A stretch of 64,000 nt of DNA, taken from JAKIYB01 sp964590255. GTDB lineage: Bacteria > Armatimonadota > Hebobacteria > CAIYQO01. The notes under the pieces were generated by a model, which made no database searches, was not told the DNA's origin, and was given only the letters and a program-made list of their open reading frames with translations. Position 1 is the stretch's first letter; each line of letters opens with the position of its first letter. The position numbers were made by a program, and so were the translations under genes. The stretch is from positions 1 to 64,000 of the forward strand of contig CAZPYA010000004.1 of assembly GCA_964590255.1 (NCBI GenBank). The letters are read 5' to 3'. This document shows, piece after piece, positions 53,154 to 61,966 of this stretch.

Positions 53154-53262
53154 CGCATACCTCCCGTTCACGAGAAGGCCGGTCCGGTGCCCAGTGATCT
53201 GCCACCCGGCGCATGCCTTCCGGAATTGGCGTGAGACACGCCGTCGCGTGCCTCGCATTGCT

Positions 53263-53301
53263 GGGCTCCCTCACCCATTTTGCCGGTAGATGAGGGAGCC
53301 C
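53263..53301 (-). terminator. Hairpin after the downstream flagellin gene
   Basis: GGGCTCCCTCA (53263-53273) pairs over 11 bp with TGAGGGAGCCC (53291-53301), 17-base loop. Starts 16 bases past the flagellin stop at 53318. No T-run; partial termination would explain readthrough to flaG-fliD. Confidence 0.65.
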
Positions 53302-53317
53302 CGTGTGACGGTGATGC

Positions 53318-54625
53318 TTACTGCAGCATCTGGAGGATCGACTGCGGCGCGGAGTTCGCTTGCGCCATCATCGATTGGCTCGCCTGCATGAGGATCTGCG
53401 CGCGGGTGAAGCTCATCATTTCGGAGGCCATGTCCGTGTCGCGAATCGCCGATTCGGACGCCGACAGGTTCTCTTTTGCTACGGAAATGCTGGACAGGTT
53501 CGATTCCAGATTGTTCTTCTGGAACGCACCCATGTTCACCCGGAGGCCTTCCACCGACTTTAACGCGTCGTCGATGGTCCCGATGAGGGAATCGAAGTCC
53601 GCGCCGCTCAGCGTGATACCGGAGGTGGCGGTGGAACCGCTGTCCGAAACACCGTTGAGGGTGTCGTACAGGGCGCCCTTGGCGGCAATGGTTGATTCCG
53701 ACCGAACGCGCAGCGTCGAGGCGGAATTCAGCTCAGCCTGGTTCTCCATGCGGTCTACCACGCCGATGCTGATCTTGCCACCAATGACGGTGGCTTCGAG
53801 CTGATCGGACACGTCCTGACCGGCGGTGCCGTTCACCGTGGCGCTGCCCGCGAGCTGCGTATTGATGAGGTCGGCATACTCCTGGGCGGTTTCCGCGCCG
53901 GCCACGGAAGTGGCGGTCAGCGTGATGTGCTTCACTGTGCCATCAGCTTTTTCCCAGGTGATGTCGAAGTCTTCGGAGCCGGCCGCGCCCAGCGCGACGT
54001 AAGCACTTCCCGAGGTGGCTTCGGCATAAGAGCCCGCCGAACTGGTGAAGCCAAGGGTGGCGGCATGCATGTCCGTATGCAGCGTAAGGGCCGCGCCGGT
54101 GTGGTCGACGCCAAACGTGACGCCCACCGCGTTGAAGGTGGCCGTCTGCCCGGAGTCGCCGCCGATCTGGAACTTCTTGCCCTCAATGGAATCGGTGCCG
54201 GTGTCATCGGACAACAGCTTCAAGCCGGCGAACTCGGTCTGCGCCGCGATGCGGTCGATCGAGTCGAGGGCCTGGTCGACCTGCGCCTGGTCGGCCGAGA
54301 TCATCGCCTGATTGCCGTTGGCACTGGCCGCGTGCAGGGTCAGGTCGCGGATGCCGCGGAGCTGGGTTTCGACTTCGTCCAGCGCCTTCTCACCCGTCTT
54401 GATCATGTTCACCGCATCCTGGGTGTTTTTGTACGCCACGGTCAAACCGGAGATCTTCGTGCGAAGGGTCTCGCTGATGACCAGGCCAGCCGCGTCGTCC
54501 GCCGCGCTGTTGATGCGGAAGCCCGAGCTCAGGCGCTCGATGGACTTCGCCATGGCCGAATCGTTGGTCTGCAACCACCGATGGGCACTCATGGCCGCGA
54601 TGTTCTGATTGATACGCAGTGTCAT
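53318..54625 (-). CDS. fliC: Flagellin (second of tandem pair)
   Basis: 435 residues. Conserved D0-D1 ends: MTLRINQNIAAMSAHRWLQ and IERLSSGFRINSAADDAAG at the N-terminus, MASEMMSFTRAQILMQAS and the closing QSILQMLQ at the C-terminus. The central domain (about 180-330) is the more variable part. Start at 54625 set by AAGGAGG. It has its own sigma-28 promoter. Very similar to the upstream paralogue. Confidence 0.97.
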   Translation of the reverse strand: MTLRINQNIAAMSAHRWLQTNDSAMAKSIERLSSGFRINSAADDAAGLVISETLRTKISGLTVAYKNTQDAVNMIKTGEKALDEVETQLRGIRDLTLHAASANGNQAMISADQAQVDQALDSIDRIAAQTEFAGLKLLSDDTGTDSIEGKKFQIGGDSGQTATFNAVGVTFGVDHTGAALTLHTDMHAATLGFTSSAGSYAEATSGSAYVALGAAGSEDFDITWEKADGTVKHITLTATSVAGAETAQEYADLINTQLAGSATVNGTAGQDVSDQLEATVIGGKISIGVVDRMENQAELNSASTLRVRSESTIAAKGALYDTLNGVSDSGSTATSGITLSGADFDSLIGTIDDALKSVEGLRVNMGAFQKNNLESNLSSISVAKENLSASESAIRDTDMASEMMSFTRAQILMQASQSMMAQANSAPQSILQMLQ

Positions 54626-54628
54626 GGT

Positions 54629-54650
54629 ATTTTCCTCCTTGATGGAAAAT
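54629..54650 (-). promoter_or_regulatory. CsrA-type hairpin over the flagellin ribosome site
   Basis: In mRNA sense, ATTTTCC pairs with GGAAAAT around the 8-base loop ATCAAGGA, so the Shine-Dalgarno GGA is exposed in a loop, the shape CsrA prefers. The upstream flagellin leader has a shorter form, TTCC-CTCAAGGA-GGAA. With csrA and fliW just upstream this fits FliW-CsrA control of flagellin translation. Confidence 0.65.
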
Positions 54651-54719
54651 AGTGTCTTACCCGACGTCCGCCTGACCTTGTGCCGGCACACATAGGCATG
54701 CGGCGGTCCGTCATTTGCT

Positions 54720-54747
54720 ATATCGGAAGCTTGCTGGAGGAACTTTA
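54720..54747 (-). promoter_or_regulatory. Sigma-28 promoter of the second flagellin gene
   Basis: Minus strand: TAAAGTTC (54740-54747), 12 bases, TCCGATAT (54720-54727). Close to the FliA consensus TAAAGTTT-N11-GCCGATAA. Gives a leader of roughly 85 bases. Confidence 0.75.
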
Positions 54748-54825
54748 GCGGTTTCGCGAAATATTTTCAGTTATTTTTTCACGAGAGGCTGTTACAGAAC
54801 GCGAGGAGGGTGCCTGAGATATGCG

Positions 54826-54858
54826 GCAGCCCCGGCCCGCGAGGCGGGCCGGGGCTGC
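54826..54858 (-). terminator. 15-bp hairpin after the first flagellin gene
   Basis: GCAGCCCCGGCCCGC (54826-54840) and GCGGGCCGGGGCTGC (54844-54858) pair perfectly with loop GAG, 14 bases past the flagellin stop at 54872. Very stable; no T-run follows. Confidence 0.7.
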
Positions 54859-54871
54859 AGAGGTGCCGGCG

Positions 54872-56182
54872 TCATTGCTGCAGCATCTGTAAGATGGACT
54901 GCGGCGCGGAGTTGGCCTGCGCCATCATTGATTGGCTGGCCTGCATCAGGATTTGCGCTCGGGTGAAGCTCATCATCTCGGCTGCCATGTCCGTGTCGCG
55001 AATGGCCGACTCAGACGCCGCCAGGTTCTCCTTGGCGACCGCCACGCTGGACAAGTTCGATTCCAGGTTATTCTTCTGGAACGCGCCCATGTTCACACGG
55101 AGGCCATCGACCATCTTCAGCGCGTCGTCGATCGTCCCGATCAGGGAGTCGAAGTCCGCGCCGTCAAGGGTGACACCGGAGGTGGCGGTGGAGCCGCTGT
55201 CCGATATCCCGTTGAGGGTGTCGTACAGGGCGCCTTTGGCAGCGATGCTGGCTTCTGAGCGCACACGGAGGGTGGAGGTGCTATTCAACTCCACCTTATT
55301 CTCCATGCGGTCCACCACGCCGATATTGATTGCCCCGCCCACCACCGTCGCCTCGAGGATATCATTGATATCCTGTCCGGCCGTGCCGTTGATGGTCGCG
55401 TTGCCGTTCAACTGGGCATTGATCAAGTCAGCGTATTCCTGCGCGGTTTCCGCGCCCGCGGCGGAGGTAATGGTAACGGTGATGTGCTGCACCGTGCCAT
55501 CCGCCTTCTCCCAGGTGATGTCGATGTCCTCGGTGCCGGCCGCGCCCAGCGCGACATAGGCACTCCCCGAGGTGGCATTCGCATAGGAGCCCGCCGAGGC
55601 AGAAAAACCAAGGGTGGCCGCATGCATATCCGTATGCAGGGTGAGGGCTGCACCGGTGTGGTCGACGCCGAATGTCACGCCCACCGCGTTGAAGGTGGCC
55701 GCTTGCCCGGCATCGCCGCCGATCTGAAACTTTTTGCCTTCGATGGAATTGGTGCCGGTATCGTCGGCGAGCAGTTTCAGTCCGGCGAATTCCGTCTGTG
55801 CCGCGATGCGATCGATGGAATCGAGCGCCTGATCCACCTGCGCCTGGTCGGCCGAAATCAGCGCCTTGTTGCCGTTGGCGCTGGCAGCGTGCAGGGTCAG
55901 GTCACGGATGCCGCGGAGCTGGGATTCGATTTCGTCCAGCGCCTTTTCACCCGTCTTGATCATGTTCACCGCATCCTGGGTGTTTTTGTACGCGACGTTC
56001 AGACCGGAAATCTTGGTGCGGAGGGTCTCGCTGATGACGAGGCCCGCGGCGTCATCCGCCGCACTGTTGATACGAAATCCCGAGCTCAAGCGCTCGATGG
56101 ATTTCGCCATGGCCGAGTCGTTGGTGAGTAACCAACGATGGGCACTGATGGCTGCGATGTTTTGGTTGATTCGCAGAGTCAT
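54872..56182 (-). CDS. fliC: Flagellin (first of tandem pair)
   Basis: 436 residues, with the same conserved ends as its neighbour (MTLRINQNIAAISAHRWLL; MAAEMMSFTRAQILMQAS; QSILQMLQQ). The two differ by scattered substitutions, clustered in the central third. Start at 56182 with CAAGGAGG nine bases upstream. Own sigma-28 promoter. Filament subunit exported with FliS. Confidence 0.97.
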   Translation of the reverse strand: MTLRINQNIAAISAHRWLLTNDSAMAKSIERLSSGFRINSAADDAAGLVISETLRTKISGLNVAYKNTQDAVNMIKTGEKALDEIESQLRGIRDLTLHAASANGNKALISADQAQVDQALDSIDRIAAQTEFAGLKLLADDTGTNSIEGKKFQIGGDAGQAATFNAVGVTFGVDHTGAALTLHTDMHAATLGFSASAGSYANATSGSAYVALGAAGTEDIDITWEKADGTVQHITVTITSAAGAETAQEYADLINAQLNGNATINGTAGQDINDILEATVVGGAINIGVVDRMENKVELNSTSTLRVRSEASIAAKGALYDTLNGISDSGSTATSGVTLDGADFDSLIGTIDDALKMVDGLRVNMGAFQKNNLESNLSSVAVAKENLAASESAIRDTDMAAEMMSFTRAQILMQASQSMMAQANSAPQSILQMLQQ

Positions 56183-56284
56183 GGGTGTTTTTCCTCCTTG
56201 AGGGAAGTGTAGTGTGAGATTGTCCGACGGCCGCCTGCTCTTATGCCGGCTAAACAAAAGCAACTGGCGACAACGTCACTATTA

Positions 56285-56311
56285 GTATCGTCACACCGAG
56301 GAAAAACTGAA
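56285..56311 (-). promoter_or_regulatory. Sigma-28 promoter of the first flagellin gene
   Basis: Minus strand: TTCAGTTT (56304-56311), 11 bases, GACGATAC (56285-56292), 12 of 16 matches to TAAAGTTT-N11-GCCGATAA. Leader about 95 bases. Confidence 0.7.
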
Positions 56312-56344
56312 GCGAAATTGACGAAAACCGTGCAGATTTTCCGC

Positions 56345-56587
56345 TTATTCCTGCGTCGGATTCGGCGGCGGGATGAGCGTAGACAGATCGTCCGGCGACG
56401 CCTGGGTGGCGCGGCGGTTTTCCTGGCGAATGGCGAGGAGGACTTCGCGGCGATAGATATTCACGGACCGCGGAGCGGCGATGCCCAGGCGCACTTGATC
56501 CTGGGGGAGCTGCACCTGCACCAGGGTGATTTCGATGTCATCCCCGATGGCAATACTGTGATTGAGTTTGCAGGTAAGTATGCGCAT
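56345..56587 (-). CDS. csrA: Carbon storage/translation regulator CsrA
   Basis: 80 residues from MRILTCKLNHSIAIGDDIEITLV. Core CsrA fold with GDDIEIT, QVRLGIAAPRSVNIYRRE and conserved Arg at the residue-44 position. Two oddities: residue 6 is Cys where Arg is usual, and a 20-residue Pro/Thr-rich tail extends the normal 61. It binds GGA loops to block translation; FliW releases it. 113 bases downstream of fliW. Confidence 0.92.
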   Translation of the reverse strand: MRILTCKLNHSIAIGDDIEITLVQVQLPQDQVRLGIAAPRSVNIYRREVLLAIRQENRRATQASPDDLSTLIPPPNPTQE

Positions 56588-56700
56588 AGTCGTCCGGATT
56601 TCATGCGACGCGAGCCGCCGACCAGGTATACGGCAGGGTGGCCGCGTCCGCGCCAGCCACCCTATCATAGAATGCCACAGTATTCATGTCAAACACGCGG

Positions 56701-57129
56701 TCACGCGGCGGAAGCGGGCACCAGCGAGTGACGCGTGGAATAGTGTGAATCGGTGAGCACCACCTGCGCGGCGGTCTGCGTGACGGTATTGACGACGATA
56801 GGCCCGATGAGGTTGGCGGTCAACTCGCCGTTGCGCGCGGTGACCACGGAGAGCACCGCCACCTGGTCGGGAGCCTGCACGCCGATGCGCCGGGCATCCG
56901 CCTCGGGCAGCGACACGTCGTAATCCGGAAAGAAGTCAAACGGATTGACCACGATGAACGCCAACTCGGGCATCGTTGCCGCCTGTAGCCAGCGGAATGG
57001 GCTATCCGGCGCGTGCGGAATGAGACAATATTGCGTAATGTCCTCGAAGCCGAGTAGCCCATGCGTCATGGTCAGCACACTCTGCTCGTCAATATCAACC
57101 GCGCCGAAACGCGTGGTCTGGATCTGCAT
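56701..57129 (-). CDS. fliW: Flagellar assembly factor FliW
   Basis: 142 residues: MQIQTTRFGAVDIDE, THGLLGFEDITQYCLI, FIVVNPFDFFPDYDV. Binds flagellin and CsrA in turn; free FliW holds CsrA off flagellin mRNA. Canonical position between flgL and csrA. Confidence 0.95.
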   Translation of the reverse strand: MQIQTTRFGAVDIDEQSVLTMTHGLLGFEDITQYCLIPHAPDSPFRWLQAATMPELAFIVVNPFDFFPDYDVSLPEADARRIGVQAPDQVAVLSVVTARNGELTANLIGPIVVNTVTQTAAQVVLTDSHYSTRHSLVPASAA

Positions 57130-57209
57130 AATGATGTCCCCTTTCCCGACGATGCCTGCCGTGGATCACGCCGTTTCGGGATTACGGGGTGATCAGCGTC
57201 CCAACGGGA

Positions 57210-58112
57210 TTAGCGCAGCCAGCTCAACAATCCCCCGCTGGCCAGCGAGCTGGCGACATAGCTGGCCGCCTGATAGACATTTTCCTGTTCTTTCAGATGC
57301 ACCAGCGCCTCCGTGATATCGACGGATTCCACCTCGCCAAGCAAATCGTTAAGCACCAGGGTGGTATCCGTGAGCCGGGAGGTCGCCATCTCCAACTGCT
57401 GCAGGCGGGTGCCGGTCTGCGCGCGGATGGCCGTCACGCGGGTGGCATGCACATCGAGCTGCGCGATGGACTGGGTGAGGCCGGTGCTGTCCCCGGCGCG
57501 GGCTTGCGTGCTGATGGCCGCCAGTGTCGTGAAGAGATCCGGCAGCCCCGCGTCAGCCGTCCCGCCCATATTGAATACCTGTCCGCCGGTATGATTCAGC
57601 GACATCGTCAGGCCTTCACCGATCTCCAGTTGCCGATTGCCGGCATCACCAGCATAGGTGATCGCCCCCGGTGTGCCGTCAAACGGCACGCTCAGCGTCT
57701 GGTGTCCGGCGAAGAGATAGTGCATGCCGTCCGTGCTGTTCGCCACCTGCTTCAGCGCATCAATAACCTGATCCACCTGCTGGGCGTAGGTTTCGCGTTC
57801 CTGCTCCGAGCGCGGGCTCACCGCGGTGAGGGCGATGCCGCGCACTTCGCGCATGAGCTGCTGCACCTGGTCCAGCGCGGTATCTTCGCTTTTCAGCCAG
57901 GACGATGCGTAATTGACGGTCTTTTTATACTGCTCAGCCTGCGCCAGGCCGGTGCGCAGCGTGGCGGCGCGCAGCGCGCCATCCGGATCGTCGGAAGGGC
58001 GCTGCAGCTTGATGCCGCTGGCCACTTCCAACTGCAGGCGCGCGAGCCGAGACGACACCCGCCCCAGATGCGAGGCTAGATTGCTAGTCATCATTTCATC
58101 GGCAATACGCAT
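57210..58112 (-). CDS. flgL: Hook-filament junction protein FlgL
   Basis: 300 residues with flagellin-like ends: MRIADEMMTSNLASHLGRVSS and the C-terminal VESVDITEALVHLKEQENVYQAAS. Joins hook to filament with FlgK. 20 bases after flgK. Confidence 0.94.
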   Translation of the reverse strand: MRIADEMMTSNLASHLGRVSSRLARLQLEVASGIKLQRPSDDPDGALRAATLRTGLAQAEQYKKTVNYASSWLKSEDTALDQVQQLMREVRGIALTAVSPRSEQERETYAQQVDQVIDALKQVANSTDGMHYLFAGHQTLSVPFDGTPGAITYAGDAGNRQLEIGEGLTMSLNHTGGQVFNMGGTADAGLPDLFTTLAAISTQARAGDSTGLTQSIAQLDVHATRVTAIRAQTGTRLQQLEMATSRLTDTTLVLNDLLGEVESVDITEALVHLKEQENVYQAASYVASSLASGGLLSWLR

Positions 58113-58132
58113 AACTGTTTCTCCCGCCGTCG

Positions 58133-59509
58133 TCAGGCGCCAATCCGTTCAATGAGGGTGCGCAGCATTTCATCCGCCACCGTCAGCACGCGGGCGGACG
58201 CGTCATATGCCCGCTGGTAGATGATCATATTGGTCATCTCCTCATCCATGCTCACGCCACTGGTGGCCATCACTTGATTGGCTAACTGCTCTTTCATGGC
58301 AGACGCTGCTTCCGTCGACGTTCGCGCGCCGCGCACCGCGTGTCCGATGTTGCTGAGCAGCGTGGAAGCCGCTTCCTGCATCGTCTGGTTCCCGATGAGC
58401 GGTTGATGCGCCAACTGGGCGATGCGTGTAGCCAGCGAGCCATCGCCGACGGCGCCCGCCGTCGTCGTGGCGGCCACCAGGCTGGGATCGTCGACAAGCG
58501 CGGCATTCACCACGATGCTACCCGCCGACGCGCCGGTGAAGAAGTCCGGCGCGGCCATGCCATCCATGCCAAACCCGGTGCGATGCAGCGCGTTCACGGA
58601 GGTGGAGAGGCCCGACGCGATGGCATCGAGCTGGGCGAGATAGTCCGGAATAACCGTGTCGCGCATCTGTGTGAGCGCGGCGATTTCGCCGTTACTCACC
58701 GTCACCGGCGTGCCATCGTCCCAAGTAATCTGCCGGCCGGTGGCCGTCGTCTGATACAGCAGGTGCCGACCGACGCCGCCCTGCACCAGCGAGTACCCGT
58801 TGAGATTGATGATGGGCGCGGTGTCGTCGGTGGACAGCGATGTGGTGCCCACCAGGCTGGCCAATTCGCTGTAGATCACTTCGCGCTGATCCATTAAGTC
58901 ATTCGGTTGCATGCCCATGCCCGTGGCTTCGCCGATCTTCGCGTTCATCGACGCCAACTCATCGACAAGGAGATTCACCCGCGCGACGCGCACCTCTACG
59001 GCACTATCCATGCTGACGCGCATGCTGGTGAGCTGACTGGCCTGGGTATTCAGCAGCGTGGCAAGGTTAGACGATTCACCCACCACCAGCGAGCGCGTAC
59101 CTTCCTCTTCGGGATGCGTCGCCAACTGCTGCCACGCGCTGAAGAAGCGATCGAGCATGGTGGTGAGATTCAACTCGCTGCCGGGGGCCAAAAAACTTTC
59201 CAATTGCTGCAACTGCTGCGACATGGTGCCCCAACGACCGAATTGCCCCATGACATTGTTGAATTGCTGCTGCAGATAACCATCCTGCACCCGCCGTACC
59301 TGCTGGACATCTACGCCGGTGCTGGGCAGGCTGCTGGGCGTCAGGCCGCCGACAATAGGCTTCTGCGGCTGTCCCGCGCGCATGACCGCTTCCTGGCGAT
59401 GGTAACCGGGCGTATTGACGTTGGCCACGTTTTGCCCGGTCACATCAATGGCTTTTTGATTGGCGGCGAGGCCGCTCATAGCAAGGCGGATGATGTCAAA
59501 TGCCGACAC
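58133..59509 (-). CDS. flgK: Hook-filament junction protein FlgK
   Basis: 458 residues: rod/hook N-terminus SAFDIIRLAMSGLAANQKAIDVTGQNVANVNTPGYHRQ and C-terminus VSMDEEMTNMIIYQRAYDASARVLTVADEM. Between flgN and flgL; 16 bases after flgN. Confidence 0.96.
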   Translation of the reverse strand: MSAFDIIRLAMSGLAANQKAIDVTGQNVANVNTPGYHRQEAVMRAGQPQKPIVGGLTPSSLPSTGVDVQQVRRVQDGYLQQQFNNVMGQFGRWGTMSQQLQQLESFLAPGSELNLTTMLDRFFSAWQQLATHPEEEGTRSLVVGESSNLATLLNTQASQLTSMRVSMDSAVEVRVARVNLLVDELASMNAKIGEATGMGMQPNDLMDQREVIYSELASLVGTTSLSTDDTAPIINLNGYSLVQGGVGRHLLYQTTATGRQITWDDGTPVTVSNGEIAALTQMRDTVIPDYLAQLDAIASGLSTSVNALHRTGFGMDGMAAPDFFTGASAGSIVVNAALVDDPSLVAATTTAGAVGDGSLATRIAQLAHQPLIGNQTMQEAASTLLSNIGHAVRGARTSTEAASAMKEQLANQVMATSGVSMDEEMTNMIIYQRAYDASARVLTVADEMLRTLIERIGA

Positions 59510-59525
59510 GGGGTCCCCCTGTGAC

Positions 59526-60020
59526 TCAGGCGCAGCTATCCACGAGCAACTGCGCGGCGGTCGCGGGTACGGACTGCGACGGCAGCGCGTAGGGGCGCGG
59601 ACCGTCTTTGGCCTTGCCGATCACCTTCAGGGTGAAATCGACATAGCGGAGTGCCTGCTGGGCGAGGTGCCAGTTGACGCGGCCTTCCTGCTGCAGCGTG
59701 GCGGCCAGCTCCATCAGCGCACGGGACAACTGCTGTACGCGCGGGCCGTGCGGGGCCTCCAGGCGAGCGGCGACATCCTGCAAGGCGGCGTGCTCGGGCA
59801 GATCCAGCGCGCGGGCGGTCTGCTCCAGCGCGGTGTAGACGTGCATGGAGAGGACAGACTGCCGGGCAAGCAGCTCCGCCTGTTCGCGGGTGATGGGCTC
59901 CAGTTGCTGCAGGTGGCCCTGCAGCAGACACTGCCGCTCCGCGTGGCAAAGGTCCAGGAGACGTGACAAACCCTCCCGCTGGGATTCCAGCAGGGCTTCC
60001 AATCGCTCGATGGCACTCAT
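59526..60020 (-). CDS. flgN: FlgN-like export chaperone
   Basis: 164 residues from the ATG at 60020 (GGGAG upstream), helical, with LLDLCHAERQCLLQGHLQQLEPITREQAEL matching the FlgN pattern. Chaperone for FlgK and FlgL, encoded directly after it. Similarity is moderate; position supports the call. Confidence 0.82.
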   Translation of the reverse strand: MSAIERLEALLESQREGLSRLLDLCHAERQCLLQGHLQQLEPITREQAELLARQSVLSMHVYTALEQTARALDLPEHAALQDVAARLEAPHGPRVQQLSRALMELAATLQQEGRVNWHLAQQALRYVDFTLKVIGKAKDGPRPYALPSQSVPATAAQLLVDSCA

Positions 60021-60034
60021 GGTCACTCCCGTCG

Positions 60035-60334
60035 TTACTTCCGACCCAACTGCGCCCTCCGGCCTTCGGTCAGGATGCGGTCCGCCACCTGCTCGGCGGG
60101 AGCCTCGTAGGTCCCGTCCGCGATGGCCTTGCGCAGGGCTTCCACCCGCTCTTCGCGAATGTCAGGGGTACCGGCGATCACTGTGCGCGCCGTTTCCACG
60201 ACGCTCACGTCGGCAGAGAGGTGCACGGTGTCTTTCGGCAGAGCGGCAGCCGGGGCCGCAGTCGGAGCGGCTTTTTTCACCTTCTCCGTCTGTGCCGGGG
60301 TAACCGGGCCGATTTGTGATCCCGTGATTTTCAT
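60035..60334 (-). CDS. flgM: Anti-sigma-28 factor FlgM
   Basis: 99 residues from MKITGSQIGPVTPAQ. Disordered Ala/Pro-rich N-terminal half; the C-terminal FlgM domain has REERVEALRKAIADGTYEAPAEQVADRIL. Holds FliA until the hook is done, then is exported. 14 bases before flgN. Confidence 0.93.
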   Translation of the reverse strand: MKITGSQIGPVTPAQTEKVKKAAPTAAPAAALPKDTVHLSADVSVVETARTVIAGTPDIREERVEALRKAIADGTYEAPAEQVADRILTEGRRAQLGRK

Positions 60335-60403
60335 CACATGCCTCCGTGTCCGGCGGAACTGTGCCGGGCTTACCATGATTGTCGACAAGCGACAAACAAT
60401 ACT

Positions 60404-60718
60404 TTAGCCCCGCACCGATATAATTCCTGCTGACTTTTCTACATTCCGCGCCGAGAGCTGCTGATAGAGCAGGTGTCCCAGCCCGCTGACTGCGTCTTTC
60501 CCGATCTGGCGGGCGTATTCCTGATCCAGCAGGTCCCGAAACATCGTCTCGCCTTCCCCACGTGGGATGATCCCATCGTCGGGGATACTGGCGCGCATTT
60601 CGCGCAGAATCTGTGAGAAGAAGAGCGCTTCGACGTCGGCGCACGCCGCGCGCAACCGGCGGGCCTCATGGTCGGCCGGGGGGGCGGGATTCAAAGTGCT
60701 ATACGTCACGGTCGTCAT
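60404..60718 (-). CDS. flgJ: Rod-binding protein, FlgJ N-terminal domain only
   Basis: 104 residues: ACADVEALFFSQILREMRASIP and MFRDLLDQEYARQIGK match the rod-capping FlgJ_N domain. The muramidase half of enterobacterial FlgJ is absent, as in many other phyla. Between flgI and flgM. Confidence 0.92.
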   Translation of the reverse strand: MTTVTYSTLNPAPPADHEARRLRAACADVEALFFSQILREMRASIPDDGIIPRGEGETMFRDLLDQEYARQIGKDAVSGLGHLLYQQLSARNVEKSAGIISVRG

Positions 60719-60841
60719 CGTCTATACCCTTCTCCATTTGTATTATCGGCATCCGATGCCCGAACTTAACCCCGCCGCACCAAACGCCGCGCCCCCGGAT
60801 GTCCCCGGGGACGCGGCGTAGACTAACCACGGGATGCCCGC

Positions 60842-61951
60842 TTACATGATCACCAATTCAGCCTGGAGCGCGCCAGCCTGCTTCAGCGCCTGCAGGATGG
60901 CGATGACATCGCGGGGGCTCACGCGCATAGCGTTGAGGATACGCACCAACTCTTCGACGGTGCCGCCCTTGAGCTGGGCGAAGCTCACCATCGGCTCATC
61001 CACCTCTACTTCGGCGGTGGGCCGTGCCACCGTGTTCCCGCCGGACAGCGCTTCCGGCTGACTGACCAGCAGCGAGGCGCGGATAGAGATCGACAGGTTG
61101 CCCTGGGCCAGCGCGACGGGCAGCACGGTGACCTGCCCGCCGACCACCACCGTGCCGGTGCGCTCATTGATGACCACGCGGGCGATGGTATCCGGCGCGA
61201 TCACCAACTCCCCCACCTCGGCGAGGAACTCCACCCGCCGTTCCTGATACGCGGCCGGCAGGGCGATATCGATAGTCACGGCATCCCGCGCACGGGCGCT
61301 ATTGGCGAATTTCGCGTTGACCGCCGCGGCCACGCGCGCCGCGGTGGCGAAGTCCGGCTGCTTCAGTGAGACCGCGAGCACGCGCAGGCTATTGAACGCG
61401 GTGGGAATCTCCGCTTCGACCAGCGCGCCGCCGGGGATGCGGCCTACCGTGGGATGCCCACTGCCGCGGGTGCTGCCGCCGGCGCCGACGCTGAAGCCGC
61501 CCAGCGACAACGCGCCCTGCGCCACGGCGTAGACGCGGCCGTCGGCTCCCGTCAGCGGCGTTTGTAGCACCACCCCACCCTGCAGGCTGGCGGCATCGCC
61601 GATGGAGGTCACAGTGACATCGAGCCGGTCGCCGTTTTTGGCGAAGGCGGGGATCTCGGCGGTGAGCATCACCGCCGCCACATTCTTCACCTTCAGCCGG
61701 CCGGCCGGCATCGTCATGCCCATGCGCTGCAGCAGGTTCTCCAACGCCTGGGCGGTGAAGATGGTCTGCGCCGAGTCACCGGTGCCGTTCAGCCCGACCA
61801 CCAGGCCGTAGCCGCAGAGCTGGTTTTCGCGCACGCCCTGGACGCGCGCAAGGTCTTTCACACGGGCCAGCACCGGGCTCTGAGCCGCCGGGGTCTGCGC
61901 CAGCGCGGCGGCGACGAGTATCAGGGACATGATGAGCAGGAAACTGCGCAT
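60842..61951 (-). CDS. flgI: Flagellar P-ring protein FlgI
   Basis: 369 residues with signal peptide (FLLIMSLILVAAALAQ). VRENQLCGYGLVVGLNGTGD and the C-terminal MRVSPRDVIAILQALKQAGALQAELVIM are diagnostic. Forms the periplasmic P-ring, so this is a diderm. Confidence 0.97.
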   Translation of the reverse strand: MRSFLLIMSLILVAAALAQTPAAQSPVLARVKDLARVQGVRENQLCGYGLVVGLNGTGDSAQTIFTAQALENLLQRMGMTMPAGRLKVKNVAAVMLTAEIPAFAKNGDRLDVTVTSIGDAASLQGGVVLQTPLTGADGRVYAVAQGALSLGGFSVGAGGSTRGSGHPTVGRIPGGALVEAEIPTAFNSLRVLAVSLKQPDFATAARVAAAVNAKFANSARARDAVTIDIALPAAYQERRVEFLAEVGELVIAPDTIARVVINERTGTVVVGGQVTVLPVALAQGNLSISIRASLLVSQPEALSGGNTVARPTAEVEVDEPMVSFAQLKGGTVEELVRILNAMRVSPRDVIAILQALKQAGALQAELVIM

Positions 61952-61966
61952 TTCGGTATCCTCAGT

